DNA of 64,000 nucleotides from an uncultured Phascolarctobacterium sp. (lineage in GTDB: Bacteria > Bacillota > Negativicutes > Acidaminococcales > Acidaminococcaceae), in NCBI RefSeq assembly GCF_937920985.1, contig NZ_CALDXR010000047.1, forward strand, positions 1-64,000. Reading direction: 5' to 3'. Position numbers and translations under genes: made by a program. Position 1 is the stretch's first letter. Every line of letters starts with the position of its first letter. This document shows positions 27,939-36,851 of this stretch, piece by piece. The notes under the pieces are model-generated. The model worked only from the letters and a program-made list of their open reading frames with translations. It was not told the origin of the DNA and did not search any database.

Positions 27939-28895
27939 ATGGCAGCAGCTACTGCGCCTGTCGTAGGACGCTTTGCGCCTACGCCCAGCGGCTTTTTGCA
28001 TTTAGGCAACGTTTTCTGCAGTCTGCTGGCCTGGCTCTATGCCAAAAGCAGCGGCGGCAAAATAGTTTTGCGCATCGAAGACCTGGACCCGCAGCGCTGC
28101 TCGCGCGCTAAGGCTGACGCATTGGCACGCGAGCTGGAATGGCTGGGCCTCACCTGGGACGAGGGTGCGTACTGCAGCGCCGATAGCGACAGCTTTTTCC
28201 AAAGCCGCCGCAGCGATATCTATGCTCACTACTTTGACCTTTTACAGCAGCAGGAGCTTGTCTATCCCTGCTTTTGCAGCCGCAGCGAGCTGCACGCCGC
28301 CGAAGCACCTCACGCCAGCGACGGACGTATTATTTACGCCGGAACCTGCCGCGAGCTGACGGCAGCACAGCGCAGCGCCAAAATGCAGCAGCGCCATCCC
28401 GCCTGGCGCATTAAGGTTGCTGACGAGCTTATCGCCTTTACGGATATGCACTACGGCAGGCAACAGGCCAACCTAGCGCACGAATGCGGTGACTTTATCC
28501 TGCGCCGCAGCGACGGCGTCTACGCCTACCAGTTAGCTGTAGTCATTGACGATGCGCTCATGGGCGTAAATCAGGTAGTGCGTGGTTGTGATTTGCTCAG
28601 CTCCACACCGGTGCAACTTTATCTTTACCGCCTGCTGAACCTTACGCCGCCGTCCTTCTGCCACATTCCGCTGCTGACAGATGCCGCGGGACGCAGGCTT
28701 TCCAAGCGCGACGGTGATCTGGAAATCGCAGCCCTCAGGCAGCACTTCGGCAGTCCCGAGCCTATTATCGGCCTCCTGGCCTATCTTGCCGGGCAACTGC
28801 CTAAGCCGGAGCCGCTTACCGCCGCAGAGCTGCTGCCGCTTTTCCGTCCGGAAGCGGTTCCCCATGACAATATCGTTGTACCGCAGTTGCTTTGA
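27939..28895 (+). CDS. gluQ: Glutamyl-Q tRNA(Asp) synthetase
   Basis: 318-residue truncated paralog of glutamyl-tRNA synthetase that attaches Glu to queuosine at position 34 of tRNA-Asp. The class I signature is PTPSGFLHLGN (HIGH-like HLGN at 21-24), and the KMSKS equivalent is LSKRDGD. The zinc-binding pair CFC and the later YAGTC region are kept. The anticodon-binding domain is absent, as expected for this subfamily. AGGTGG precedes the ATG. Confidence 0.92.
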   Translation: MAAATAPVVGRFAPTPSGFLHLGNVFCSLLAWLYAKSSGGKIVLRIEDLDPQRCSRAKADALARELEWLGLTWDEGAYCSADSDSFFQSRRSDIYAHYFDLLQQQELVYPCFCSRSELHAAEAPHASDGRIIYAGTCRELTAAQRSAKMQQRHPAWRIKVADELIAFTDMHYGRQQANLAHECGDFILRRSDGVYAYQLAVVIDDALMGVNQVVRGCDLLSSTPVQLYLYRLLNLTPPSFCHIPLLTDAAGRRLSKRDGDLEIAALRQHFGSPEPIIGLLAYLAGQLPKPEPLTAAELLPLFRPEAVPHDNIVVPQLL

Positions 28896-28948
28896 TTGCG
28901 CAGGCAATAACACATTATACTGATTATAAAACCTGGGAGGAATATATA

Positions 28949-29167
28949 ATGAAAAAATTTTTAATGAAAATCAAGGTTAATATGCTGATTGTACTTATCA
29001 TCAGCTTGCTCGGCGGCATGGCCGGCAGCTACTTCTTCAACAACCGCTGGTTAGGCCTGATTGTCGCTATTCCCCTGTGCGCTCTGTATATCTATCAGGT
29101 ATATCAGGTGCAGGCAGACTACCGCGAACAGCACACCAAAAAGAAACACACTAATAAGTACAGATAA
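28949..29167 (+). CDS. Small two-helix membrane protein, unknown function
   Basis: 72 residues. GGGAGG precedes the ATG at 28949, so the in-frame upstream start at 28892 is rejected. Two hydrophobic stretches (about 12-30 and 34-50) are flanked by basic residues, and the tail is strongly basic (KKKHTNKYR). No family recognised. It follows the tRNA synthetase gene by 53 bases and ends in a strong terminator. Confidence 0.7.
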   Translation: MKKFLMKIKVNMLIVLIISLLGGMAGSYFFNNRWLGLIVAIPLCALYIYQVYQVQADYREQHTKKKHTNKYR

Positions 29168-29183
29168 GCTAAGGCGTTATATT

Positions 29184-29234
29184 AAACGACCTGCTGAAGT
29201 TTAGTTCTCGGAATAGACTTCAACAGGTCGTTTT
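29184..29234 (+). terminator. Long hairpin terminator
   Basis: About sixteen paired bases (AACGACCTG-TGAAGT with ACTTCA-CAGGTCGTT, one mismatch), with TTTT following on the plus strand. Confidence 0.85.
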
Positions 29235-29325
29235 GCCGTCTTGCAACATTGTGACTGCATTATTATACGGACGGAGCCTAAACGCTTTGCTCACCGATAT
29301 TTTACATTTGCGCTTCGCTCTGCTA

Positions 29326-29354
29326 TTGGTATATCTAAATTGCTAGTGTATAAT
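29326..29354 (+). promoter_or_regulatory. Promoter of patatin gene
   Basis: TTGGTA (29326-29331), 17-base spacer, TATAAT (29349-29354), 21 bases before the start codon, with GGAGGAAT as ribosome site. Confidence 0.75.
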
Positions 29355-29375
29355 AGCAATTAGGAGGAATCTACT

Positions 29376-30233
29376 ATGCATTTACAAAAAACAGCTCTCG
29401 TTCTGGAAGGCGGCGGTATGCGGGGAATGTTTTCCGCCGGTGTGTTTGAAGCCTTTTTAGCGCATCAGCTAACCTTTCCCTACATCACCGCCGTTTCTGC
29501 CGGAGCCTGCAATATCTTATCATATATGTCTGCCCAACCGCTGCGCACACGACAGATTATCGAGCACTACGTCACCGATAAGCGCTACTTCAGCGTGCGC
29601 AACTGGATTAAAAGCGGCAGTATCTTCGGCTTTGACTTTATCTTCAATGAGCTTCCCAAGCAGCTGCTGCCCTTTGACTACGCTGCCTACCGCGCCTATC
29701 CTGGCGTACTGCAGGTAGCCGCTACCGATATCGTCAACGGCGAAAGTGTCTGGTATGACCAAAAGGCATTGGGTCAGGACTTTATTCCTGTGCGCGCTTC
29801 TTCCTCCATGCCTTTCGTTGCCCCTGTCGTCAAGCATGAAGGTCGTGCGCTGCTCGACGGTGCACTGCTCGCACCCATTCCCTACCATAGAGCGCTCGAC
29901 GCAGGCTATGAAAAGCTGATTGTTGTGCTCACACGCAACGAAGGCTACCGCAAGAAAAAGGGCGTGCCCAAGTTCCTGCTCAAATCAGTGTACAAAAAAT
30001 ATCCTAAGCTGTGGGATATCATGGAGCAACGTCCTAAGCTCTACAACGAGCAGCTGGAGGCTGTCGAAAAAATGGCGCGTGAGGGCAAGGCTGTCATCAT
30101 CCGCCCGCAGATTCCGCTCACAATTGATAAATTCGATATCAAGCCGCACAAGCTGCTGGCACTGCATGACCACGGCATCGGCTGCGGACTTGCTGTAATC
30201 GATAGAATCAAGGAGCTGGAAGCTTTCCACTGA
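29376..30233 (+). CDS. Patatin-like phospholipase family protein (YjjU-like)
   Basis: 285-residue predicted serine lipase. The oxyanion loop is LEGGGMRGMFSAGV, the nucleophile elbow is TAVSAGAC (Ser in SAG, a G-x-S-x-G variant), and the catalytic Asp is in LLDGALLAPIPY. No signal peptide, so cytoplasmic or membrane-peripheral. Transcribed from its own promoter and closed by its own terminator. Substrate unknown. Confidence 0.88.
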   Translation: MHLQKTALVLEGGGMRGMFSAGVFEAFLAHQLTFPYITAVSAGACNILSYMSAQPLRTRQIIEHYVTDKRYFSVRNWIKSGSIFGFDFIFNELPKQLLPFDYAAYRAYPGVLQVAATDIVNGESVWYDQKALGQDFIPVRASSSMPFVAPVVKHEGRALLDGALLAPIPYHRALDAGYEKLIVVLTRNEGYRKKKGVPKFLLKSVYKKYPKLWDIMEQRPKLYNEQLEAVEKMAREGKAVIIRPQIPLTIDKFDIKPHKLLALHDHGIGCGLAVIDRIKELEAFH

Positions 30234-30264
30234 AATCACAGCGCAAATTATTACCCAAAGCATC

Positions 30265-30297
30265 AAGGACCGCCACTTGCCGTGACGGTCCTTTTTA
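30265..30297 (+). terminator. Terminator of patatin gene
   Basis: Stem AAGGACCG (30265-30272) with CGGTCCTT (30286-30293), then TTTTTA on the plus strand. Confidence 0.8.
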
Positions 30298-30321
30298 CGT
30301 CTGCCTGATGCTTTTATACAA

Positions 30322-31788
30322 TTATTCCTCAATAATCAGACGTCCCTCAAGCTCACGTTTGAGATGCTGATGCGTCATAAAGTATTCCTCAATCACATCG
30401 CGATACGAAGTCGCCAGCACGCGTACTCTGCCGTTGGCTTCGGCCTCCTCCAGCGTAATATCCAAAAACGGCTTCAGGCTGCTGTAGTGATATTTGCACA
30501 GACCAATCTTGTAAATCTGCTGTGCTCCCAAGGGCTTGCCATCCAACGTCAGCTCCTTGAAGCACTGGCCACTGCGGCTCCAAACCACGTGCATTCCCTG
30601 CGACAGTTGGTAAAATTCCGTATGCTCGCCGGTAAAAGCCTCCTCGCGCAGGAAGCGCTTAATCATACGCGTCAGCTGTTCGCCGGTAACCGGCAGCATA
30701 TACACAGCTTCATCATAGGGGAAGCATTCGGTAAAGTCGCTGTAAAGCACTACCGGTCCCAGATTATAGCTGCGGATAGCACCGGAACCCATCAGCATAA
30801 CATCGATGCCCAGGCTCTCCTGCAGCGCATCCGCTACCAAGCTGCCAAGAGGAGTTTCCTGTATTCGGGAAGGATGCTCCAGCTTGCGGGCAAAGCGGGT
30901 AACCAGTCTGCCGTACTTTTTATCTGTCAAATCCTTGTAATGCATAATGAAGTTTTCCAGACTCTCATCACGTGGGCAATGGGGTTCATCAATAGGCACA
31001 GTCGACCAGGTGTAGGTATCCACCGCATTCAGGTCGGTATCTACCATGATATCAAAACGACCGATCTGGTCCGTGCCTGTTCCGGCCTGTACAATAAGAA
31101 TATCATTAACCTTTACCGGATGCTCCAAAAAGGTATGCGAATGACCGCCGATAATAACGTCAACACCCCAAGCGGGATCAAGCATTGCTGCCAGCTTTTT
31201 ATCCTCTTCAAAGCCGATATGCGTAAGAATAATCGTAAAATCGATATCGATTGGATTGTAGGTATTACAAATACGGCCGATTTCCTCTGCCGCCTCGCAG
31301 ATATCTACAAAGGAACCGATTACCTTATCCATCTTCGTCTGCGCCAGTACGTCCTCGGTAATTATGCCGATGAAGAGAATCTTCATACCATCGATATGCG
31401 CGATATAAAACGGCTGGAAAAGACGCTTATTATTCGTGCGGATGTGAAAGTTCGCATTGATAATCGGGAAATTAGCGCATTTTTCGATGAATAGCAGATG
31501 CGACAGACCGTAATCTACCTCATGATTGCCGATGGTCACAACGTCCGGTCCCAGCAGATTCATAATCTCAATGGTCGATACGCCCTTGTATTCCGCATCA
31601 ATTACGGAGCCACGGAACATATCTCCGGCGATGCAGTAGATAACATTCTCTTCTTCTGCTCTTACCTTATTGATGTAGCCGGAAAGCATGGATACGCCGC
31701 CGACAAGCTTATTATCAATTCTTTCAGCCAGAAAATCACCATGCAGGTCATTGGAATGTAAGAGTGTCAGTTTCTTTAAATTTTTCAT
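30322..31788 (-). CDS. Metallophosphoesterase / 5'-nucleotidase (UshA/YcjX-like, cytosolic)
   Basis: 488 residues. The N-terminal calcineurin-like phosphoesterase domain has all metal motifs: LLHSNDLHGDF, AGDMFRGS, IGNHEVDYG, LTHIGFEED and GGHSHTFLE. The C-terminal 5'-nucleotidase domain (about 310-470) binds the base in family members. Unlike UshA it has no signal peptide, since the metal motif starts at residue 9, so it should act in the cytoplasm. Substrate may be nucleotides or another phosphoester. GAGGTG precedes the ATG. It is divergent from pdxR. Confidence 0.88.
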   Translation of the reverse strand: MKNLKKLTLLHSNDLHGDFLAERIDNKLVGGVSMLSGYINKVRAEEENVIYCIAGDMFRGSVIDAEYKGVSTIEIMNLLGPDVVTIGNHEVDYGLSHLLFIEKCANFPIINANFHIRTNNKRLFQPFYIAHIDGMKILFIGIITEDVLAQTKMDKVIGSFVDICEAAEEIGRICNTYNPIDIDFTIILTHIGFEEDKKLAAMLDPAWGVDVIIGGHSHTFLEHPVKVNDILIVQAGTGTDQIGRFDIMVDTDLNAVDTYTWSTVPIDEPHCPRDESLENFIMHYKDLTDKKYGRLVTRFARKLEHPSRIQETPLGSLVADALQESLGIDVMLMGSGAIRSYNLGPVVLYSDFTECFPYDEAVYMLPVTGEQLTRMIKRFLREEAFTGEHTEFYQLSQGMHVVWSRSGQCFKELTLDGKPLGAQQIYKIGLCKYHYSSLKPFLDITLEEAEANGRVRVLATSYRDVIEEYFMTHQHLKRELEGRLIIEE

Positions 31789-31859
31789 GGTTACACCTCG
31801 CTTCCTGCAGCTATTGTATTTTGTGTAATTCTATTATAAGGTAATCCCGGTAATTTGCC

Positions 31860-31887
31860 CCTACCCCAAAGGCGTTTTTCGGGTAGG
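31860..31887. promoter_or_regulatory. GC-rich hairpin between the 5'-nucleotidase gene and pdxR
   Basis: CCTACCC (31860-31866) pairs with GGGTAGG (31881-31887), with GGTTG and a T-run following on the plus strand. It could be a terminator reading toward pdxR, or a leader element or operator. It lies just beyond a TATAAT box (31833-31838, minus strand) of the 5'-nucleotidase gene. Confidence 0.4.
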
Positions 31888-32055
31888 ATAGGTTGTTTTT
31901 TTGCCTTATTTGGCACTATTTTTCTGCCTGCTTTACTTTTCGGCCGATACATAGTATGATATTTTCATCTGAACTTATCAATTTATCCAATATACTGAAT
32001 TTCATTATAGTCAAAAATTATTCTTGGGCTTTTCTGTCAGAAAGGATTTTCTGCT

Positions 32056-33471
32056 ATGCTAACCTACAGCTTTGCCGACTTACAGGGAGAGAGCATGTAC
32101 GCTCATCTTTACAAATGCATCAAAAATGATATCACCAACGGCATCCTGCATGCCGAAGAAAAGTTGCCCTCCAAGCGCATGCTGGCCAAAAATTTAGGCA
32201 TCAGCCTCATCACCGTAGAAAATGCCTACGCCCAGCTCGTTGTCGAAGGCTATATCTATTCGCAGCCCAAGCGCGGTTATTACGTAGCGCGCATTGAGCA
32301 GCAGCCTCTGCCGCAAAAAGCAGACCGCCAGGCGCTGCCGTCACTCAAAACACAAGCAACGGCGCAAAGCGTCAGCTTCGCCAAAAACAGCGTTCCGCCG
32401 GACACCTTTCCCTATAACATCTGGGCGCGCCTTTTGCGCAACACGCTCACTACAGCGGACGAGCACGCCCTCATCAGCGACACCAGCGCCGGCGGCGTTT
32501 TGCCGCTGCGTCAGGCGCTCGCCCGTCATCTTTACCAGTTCCGCGGCCTGAACATTACCCCCGAGCAGATTATCATCGGCGCAGGCACACAGACGCTGTA
32601 TAACCTCATCGTGCAGCTTTTGGGACGTAGCCACGTTTATGCGTTGGAAAATCCCGGCTATCCACAGCTGGCAGCAGCTTATCAGGCCAACGATGTTTTC
32701 TGCCGTTATCTGCCGATGGATGCCCAGGGCATCCGCGCCGACGTTCTGGAAAACAGCGGTGCCGATATTCTGCATATCAGCCCTTCGCACCAATTCCCGA
32801 CAGGTATCGTCATGCCAGTCAGCCGTCGCTACGAATTACTGCACTGGGCAGCAAAAAAAAGCAGCCGTTATATCATCGAAGATGATTACGACTGCGAATT
32901 CCGCCTGTTCGGCAAGCCTATTCCGCCATTGCAAAGCATTGATACCGAGGAAAAGGTTATCTATATCAATACCTTCTCCAAAACGCTGGCACCAACCTTC
33001 CGTATCAGCTACATGCTGCTGCCACCGCACCTGGCATCGCTGTTTTATGACAAGCTGGGCTTTTATTCCTGTACTGTATCTAATTTTGAGCAGTTTACAC
33101 TCGCTAAATTTATCGAGGACGGTTACTTTGAACGCCACATCAACCGCATGCGCACCTACTACCGCAGCAAGCGTGACCGTCTGCTGCAGTATCTGACGCA
33201 GTCCGACGCTGCTCCCGCACTTACGGTAGAAGGCGAGGACAGCGGTCTGCATTTTCTGCTGCATCTTGCTACCGACGCCAAGGATTCCCAGCTTGTGCAA
33301 GCTGCAGCCGCCAAGGGCATTCAGATTAAATTTCTTTCGGACTATTATCACGAAAAGGTCGGTGACAGCTCGCACACCCTGCTGATGAATTACACCGGTC
33401 TGGCGGATGATAAGCTGTATCCGGCCTTAGACACACTGTTTACCGTGCTGAAGCCTTATCTGAAGCTGTAA
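32056..33471 (+). CDS. pdxR: MocR/PdxR-family regulator (GntR HTH fused to aminotransferase-like domain)
   Basis: 471 residues. The N-terminal winged helix (about 10-75: LPSKRMLAKNLGISLITVE) is joined through a linker to a fold-type I aminotransferase domain. That domain has the PLP lysine (Lys309 in NTFSKTLAP), the EDDYDCEFR Asp/Tyr region and IIGAGTQTLYNL. PdxR proteins sense PLP and activate pdxST. Here the gene converges on pdxT, with stop codons touching, so it is adjacent to its likely target though not divergent from it. AGGAT is the probable ribosome site. Confidence 0.88.
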   Translation: MLTYSFADLQGESMYAHLYKCIKNDITNGILHAEEKLPSKRMLAKNLGISLITVENAYAQLVVEGYIYSQPKRGYYVARIEQQPLPQKADRQALPSLKTQATAQSVSFAKNSVPPDTFPYNIWARLLRNTLTTADEHALISDTSAGGVLPLRQALARHLYQFRGLNITPEQIIIGAGTQTLYNLIVQLLGRSHVYALENPGYPQLAAAYQANDVFCRYLPMDAQGIRADVLENSGADILHISPSHQFPTGIVMPVSRRYELLHWAAKKSSRYIIEDDYDCEFRLFGKPIPPLQSIDTEEKVIYINTFSKTLAPTFRISYMLLPPHLASLFYDKLGFYSCTVSNFEQFTLAKFIEDGYFERHINRMRTYYRSKRDRLLQYLTQSDAAPALTVEGEDSGLHFLLHLATDAKDSQLVQAAAAKGIQIKFLSDYYHEKVGDSSHTLLMNYTGLADDKLYPALDTLFTVLKPYLKL

Positions 33472-34047
33472 TTATTTCGCAGCGCACAGGCTGACAAAAT
33501 ATTCGTGGATGGCCGTGCTTTTTGCTACGTCTAGCTCCGGGTGAAAGGCCAGCGCCAGCTGCTTGCCGTACTGTGCCGCCACAATATGCTCATCTACGGC
33601 AGCAAGCACCTCTACATCGTCACCCACGCTGTCAATATACGGCGCACGGATGAAGGTCATCGGTACCTTGCCCAGCTTACTGAATTCTGCCTCGGTAAAA
33701 AAGCTGCCCAGCTGCCTGCCGTAGGCATTACGCTTAACAGTAATCGGCATGGTTGCCAAGTGCACCTTGCTGTCGTTTGTCAGCTTTTTCGCCAACAGAA
33801 TCATACCTGCGCAGGTTGCCAGTACCGGCAAGCCCTGCGCTATTTTTTTCTGCAGCGGTACAAACATACCAAGCTCATGCAGCAGCTTGCCCTGTACCGT
33901 ACTTTCGCCGCCCGGCAGGACAATGCCGTCCAGGGGCTGCTCCAAATCCGGCAGCTGACGCAGCTCTACAGCTTCCGCACCCAGCTGACGCAAGGCCTGC
34001 ACGTGCTCAATAAATGCACCCTGCAGTGCTAAAACGCCGATTCTCAT
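33472..34047 (-). CDS. pdxT: Pyridoxal 5'-phosphate synthase glutaminase subunit PdxT
   Basis: 191-residue class I glutaminase that feeds ammonia to PdxS. LALQGAFIEH is the start block, GGEST the oxyanion region, nucleophile Cys79 sits in LATCAGM, and the His/Glu pair is in AFHPELD. The start codon overlaps the pdxS stop (TAATG), so translation is coupled. Confidence 0.97.
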   Translation of the reverse strand: MRIGVLALQGAFIEHVQALRQLGAEAVELRQLPDLEQPLDGIVLPGGESTVQGKLLHELGMFVPLQKKIAQGLPVLATCAGMILLAKKLTNDSKVHLATMPITVKRNAYGRQLGSFFTEAEFSKLGKVPMTFIRAPYIDSVGDDVEVLAAVDEHIVAAQYGKQLALAFHPELDVAKSTAIHEYFVSLCAAK

Positions 34048-34919
34048 TATTTACCACGCTCCGCCATCAGCAGCTGAATTTCCTGCTCGTTGATGCCTAC
34101 CATAGCTTCGCCCAAATCCTCGGACAGCTCTGCCAGCATCTTGGCATCGTTGAAGTTGGTTACTGCTTTAACAATAGCCTGCGCACGCTTTGCCGGGTCG
34201 CCGGATTTGAAAATACCGGAGCCTACGAATATGCCCTCGGCACCCAGCTGCATCATCAGTGCTGCATCCGCCGGAGTTGCTACACCGCCTGCCGCAAAAT
34301 TTACTACCGGCAAACGTTTATGCTCGTGTACATAAACCACCAGATCATACGGTACCTGCAGCTCTTTGGCAGCGTTGAACAGTTCGTTTTCTTCCATCGC
34401 AGCGATTTGCGCAATTTGCTGATTCATTTTGCGCATATGACGTACTGCCTGTACAACGTCACCGGTACCGGGCTCGCCTTTGGTACGGATCATGGATGCA
34501 CCCTCGTTAATACGGCGCAATGCTTCGCCCAAATCCTTGGCACCGCAGACAAACGGTACGTTAAACTTAGTTTTATCGATATGGTAAACATCATCAGCCG
34601 AAGAAAGCACTTCGCTCTCGTCGATATAGTCAATCTCCAGAGCCTCCAGAATCTGCGCTTCTACGAAATGACCGATGCGCACCTTTGCCATAACAGGAAT
34701 AGAAACTGCGTTTTGAATTTCCTTAATCAGCTTCGGGTCGCTCATGCGTGCTACGCCGCCTGCCGCACGGATATCAGCAGGAATCTTTTCCAACGCCATA
34801 ACAGCGCAGGCACCTGCTGCCTCCGCAATACGTGCCTGTTCCGGTGTCGTAACATCCATAATTACGCCGCCCTTTAACATCTGTGCCAGCTGTGCATTTA
34901 ATTTATAACGTTCGTTCAT
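34047..34919 (-). CDS. pdxS: Pyridoxal 5'-phosphate synthase lyase subunit PdxS
   Basis: 290-residue TIM-barrel enzyme that makes PLP from ribose 5-phosphate, glyceraldehyde 3-phosphate and ammonia. VIMDVTTPEQA and the catalytic lysine in AKVRIGHFVEAQ are present. The frame runs on to 35009, but GGAGG precedes the ATG at 34919 by 8 bases, which gives the family length. A TATAAT box (34965-34970, minus strand) lacks a good -35, which fits activator-dependent expression by PdxR. Confidence 0.97.
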   Translation of the reverse strand: MNERYKLNAQLAQMLKGGVIMDVTTPEQARIAEAAGACAVMALEKIPADIRAAGGVARMSDPKLIKEIQNAVSIPVMAKVRIGHFVEAQILEALEIDYIDESEVLSSADDVYHIDKTKFNVPFVCGAKDLGEALRRINEGASMIRTKGEPGTGDVVQAVRHMRKMNQQIAQIAAMEENELFNAAKELQVPYDLVVYVHEHKRLPVVNFAAGGVATPADAALMMQLGAEGIFVGSGIFKSGDPAKRAQAIVKAVTNFNDAKMLAELSEDLGEAMVGINEQEIQLLMAERGK

Positions 34920-35067
34920 TGTGAATACCTCCAATATATATGCAAATAATAGGTTATGTGTAGTATTATACCTACATCTGAGCTTATTAGTATATTCATT
35001 TATCATCAATTTACTATGTTCAGTTTTAATATAGGTTTTTTCACAGCTTACACAAACATAATGCTAA

Positions 35068-35142
35068 GCAACGCCTGAAGCGTTGCCGCAGACAGCAAAA
35101 AAGCAGTCGCTCTATCATCAACGATGATGGCGACTGCTTTTG
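35068..35142 (-). terminator. Hairpins in the pdxS-TauE gap, including a terminator
   Basis: The 392-base region 34920-35311 holds the pdxS promoter, a small hairpin GCAACGC/GCGTTGC (35068-35086), and a strong hairpin (AAAAGCAGTCGC/GCGACTGCTTTT, 35099-35141) that has T-runs on both strands and ends TauE transcription. I saw nothing gene-like in 35143-35311. Confidence 0.75.
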
Positions 35143-35311
35143 CGTATCTTCAGCAAGCTCAATACTGCATTTACATATCTGCCTTCTTCATAACAACGGC
35201 AATAGCATTTTACAACTTCCGGATGTCATTACTTTTGCATCTGACCTCACATTTTCATGCAAAACTGAACTCTAATTACTGCACTATATTTAATTATAAA
35301 CGTACTGCACT

Positions 35312-36070
35312 TTATAGAGCATTCATCAAAAATTTAATGCCGGTAATCAGCACCAGTACGCTCGCCAGCTTCATCAAAATGCCGGACTGCAGCCTTTGCG
35401 CCAAGGCTACACCGCCCTGAGCACCGACAAAGGCACCCGCACCAATCGCTAAGCCGCTGGCCCACACAATATGCCCCAGCATAGCATGCGAAACTAAGCC
35501 TGCAAGCGAGGAAACTGCCAAAATGCAGGTAGAAGTAGCAATGGCCACGTGCACCGGGAAATTCAGTACATAAACCATAAAGGGAACGTGGACGATACCG
35601 CCGCCTATGCCCAAAATGCTGGCTAAAAAGCCCACACCGACGCTGCAAAGAACGCCCAGCTTCCAGTTATAGACTTCCGGCACCTCACCGGCCGTCTTAC
35701 CCGCCGCATTCTTACTGGCCTTGCGATACATATTTATCGCTGCCAGCACAAAGAAAGCACCAAACACCAGATAAAAAAGCCTGCCCTGCAGATATTCTGC
35801 AGCATAGCTGCCTAAAAATGCACCGGGAATGGTAGCCACGGCAAATTTCAAGGCCGCATCTACGCAAACCTTCTTCTGCCTGATATAACCCCAGGTCCCC
35901 GAAACAGCATTCATCAGTACCACCAGCACCGAAGTACCAATGGCCAGCTGCGGCTCATAATCCCAAGCAAACACCAGAAGCGGTACAATCACCATACCGC
36001 CGCCAATGCCTAAAAGCGCCCCCAATAAGCCAACTAAAATACCTAAGGCAAAAAAGCCTGCTACTTCCAT
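35312..36070 (-). CDS. TauE/SafE-family sulfite/organosulfonate exporter
   Basis: 252-residue membrane protein with about eight helices in two repeats. The paired glycine motifs GALLGIGGGMVIVP and ASILGIGGGIVHVP are diagnostic. Family members move sulfite, sulfoacetate or similar anions. The frame extends to 36193, but GAGAGGG sits 6 bases before the ATG at 36070, so that start is chosen. The 335-base upstream gap carries a perfect 8-bp hairpin (36137-36157) and a larger structured element (36261-36342). Confidence 0.88.
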   Translation of the reverse strand: MEVAGFFALGILVGLLGALLGIGGGMVIVPLLVFAWDYEPQLAIGTSVLVVLMNAVSGTWGYIRQKKVCVDAALKFAVATIPGAFLGSYAAEYLQGRLFYLVFGAFFVLAAINMYRKASKNAAGKTAGEVPEVYNWKLGVLCSVGVGFLASILGIGGGIVHVPFMVYVLNFPVHVAIATSTCILAVSSLAGLVSHAMLGHIVWASGLAIGAGAFVGAQGGVALAQRLQSGILMKLASVLVLITGIKFLMNAL

Positions 36071-36260
36071 CTGCATCCCTCTCATTCTCTCATAATTCTC
36101 ATTGCAGATTAGCTTAGTTTTTTTTAATCTCTCGTCGGTCAAAATCATCTTTTGACCTGTATTCTCATATATTCCGCAAGTATTCAAAAACAATTGCGGA
36201 ACAGCAAATATTTTACACCTAAATTATCAAAAAAGGAAGTACCTGTGATATAAATTACTT

Positions 36261-36342
36261 AGGAAAAGTTAATTTTTCCCAGCTACCGCCAGCCAGGGCA
36301 GCATCATGCTCTTGCAGCCGTCAAGAGTGGAAGGTAACAGGG
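36261..36342 (-). promoter_or_regulatory. Structured RNA element in the leader of the TauE/SafE gene
   Basis: In the minus-strand RNA, CCCUGUUACC (36333-36342) pairs with GGUAGCUGGG (36278-36287) across one U-U mismatch, closing a junction that holds the hairpin CUCUUG/CAAGAG (36309-36327). One closing pair is G-U in this strand but would be C-A in the other, so the minus strand is the folded one. The next bases GGAAAA...UUUUCC (to 36261) form a hairpin that competes for the closing Gs. It lies between the rplI terminator and the permease gene. I could not assign it to a known riboswitch class. Confidence 0.45.
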
Positions 36343-36350
36343 CTCACAAG

Positions 36351-36380
36351 AAAAAGCGGCAGCCGCCACCGGCGACTGCC
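36351..36380 (-). terminator. Terminator of the yybS-gdpP-rplI operon
   Basis: Ten-base stem GGCAGCCGCC/GGCGACTGCC (one mismatch) with GCTTTTTC following on the minus strand. Confidence 0.88.
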
Positions 36381-36404
36381 ACATGCATCAGCTTCGTTCT
36401 GAAA

Positions 36405-36851
36405 TTATTCGGCAACTACCATAACCTTGAAGTTAGCAGTTACATCGGTATGCAGCTTAGCAACAGCGGTGTATTCGCCTAAGCCTTTAACTGCGGATTT
36501 CAGCTCGATTTTACGACGGTCAATGTTCAGACCGGTTTGATTAATCAAAGCTTCGGCAACGTCCTTGGAGGTTACGGAGCCAAACATTTTACCGTTTTCA
36601 CCCACGCGTACCTTCATGGTTACTACAACCTTTTCTACCTGTGCGCCCAAAACAACAGCCTCATCCTTAGCCTGAGCTGCACGATGCTTAGCGGTTGCCT
36701 GGTCCTGTTTAGCCTGGTTAAGGTTAGCAGCGGTAGCTTCCTTAGCCAATTTACGCGGCAGCAGGTAGTTGCGGCCATAACCTTCGGCGGTTTCTACGAT
36801 TTCACCTTTCTTGCCTAAGCTTTTAACATCTTGTAAAAGAATTACTTTCAT
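36405..36851 (-). CDS. rplI: 50S ribosomal protein bL9
   Basis: 148 residues with the two-domain layout of L9. The N-terminal MKVILLQDVKSLGKKGEIV and YGRNYLLPRKLA are diagnostic. The start overlaps the gdpP end by 29 bases with GAGGAG in place, so the overlap is real. It is the last gene of yybS-gdpP-rplI, the order seen across Firmicutes. Confidence 0.97.
   Translation of the reverse strand: MKVILLQDVKSLGKKGEIVETAEGYGRNYLLPRKLAKEATAANLNQAKQDQATAKHRAAQAKDEAVVLGAQVEKVVVTMKVRVGENGKMFGSVTSKDVAEALINQTGLNIDRRKIELKSAVKGLGEYTAVAKLHTDVTANFKVMVVAE

Noticed and set aside
36071..36193. 41-residue N-terminal extension of the TauE/SafE protein
   Set aside because: The extension is hydrophilic, not found in the family, and the ribosome site fits the internal ATG at 36070.
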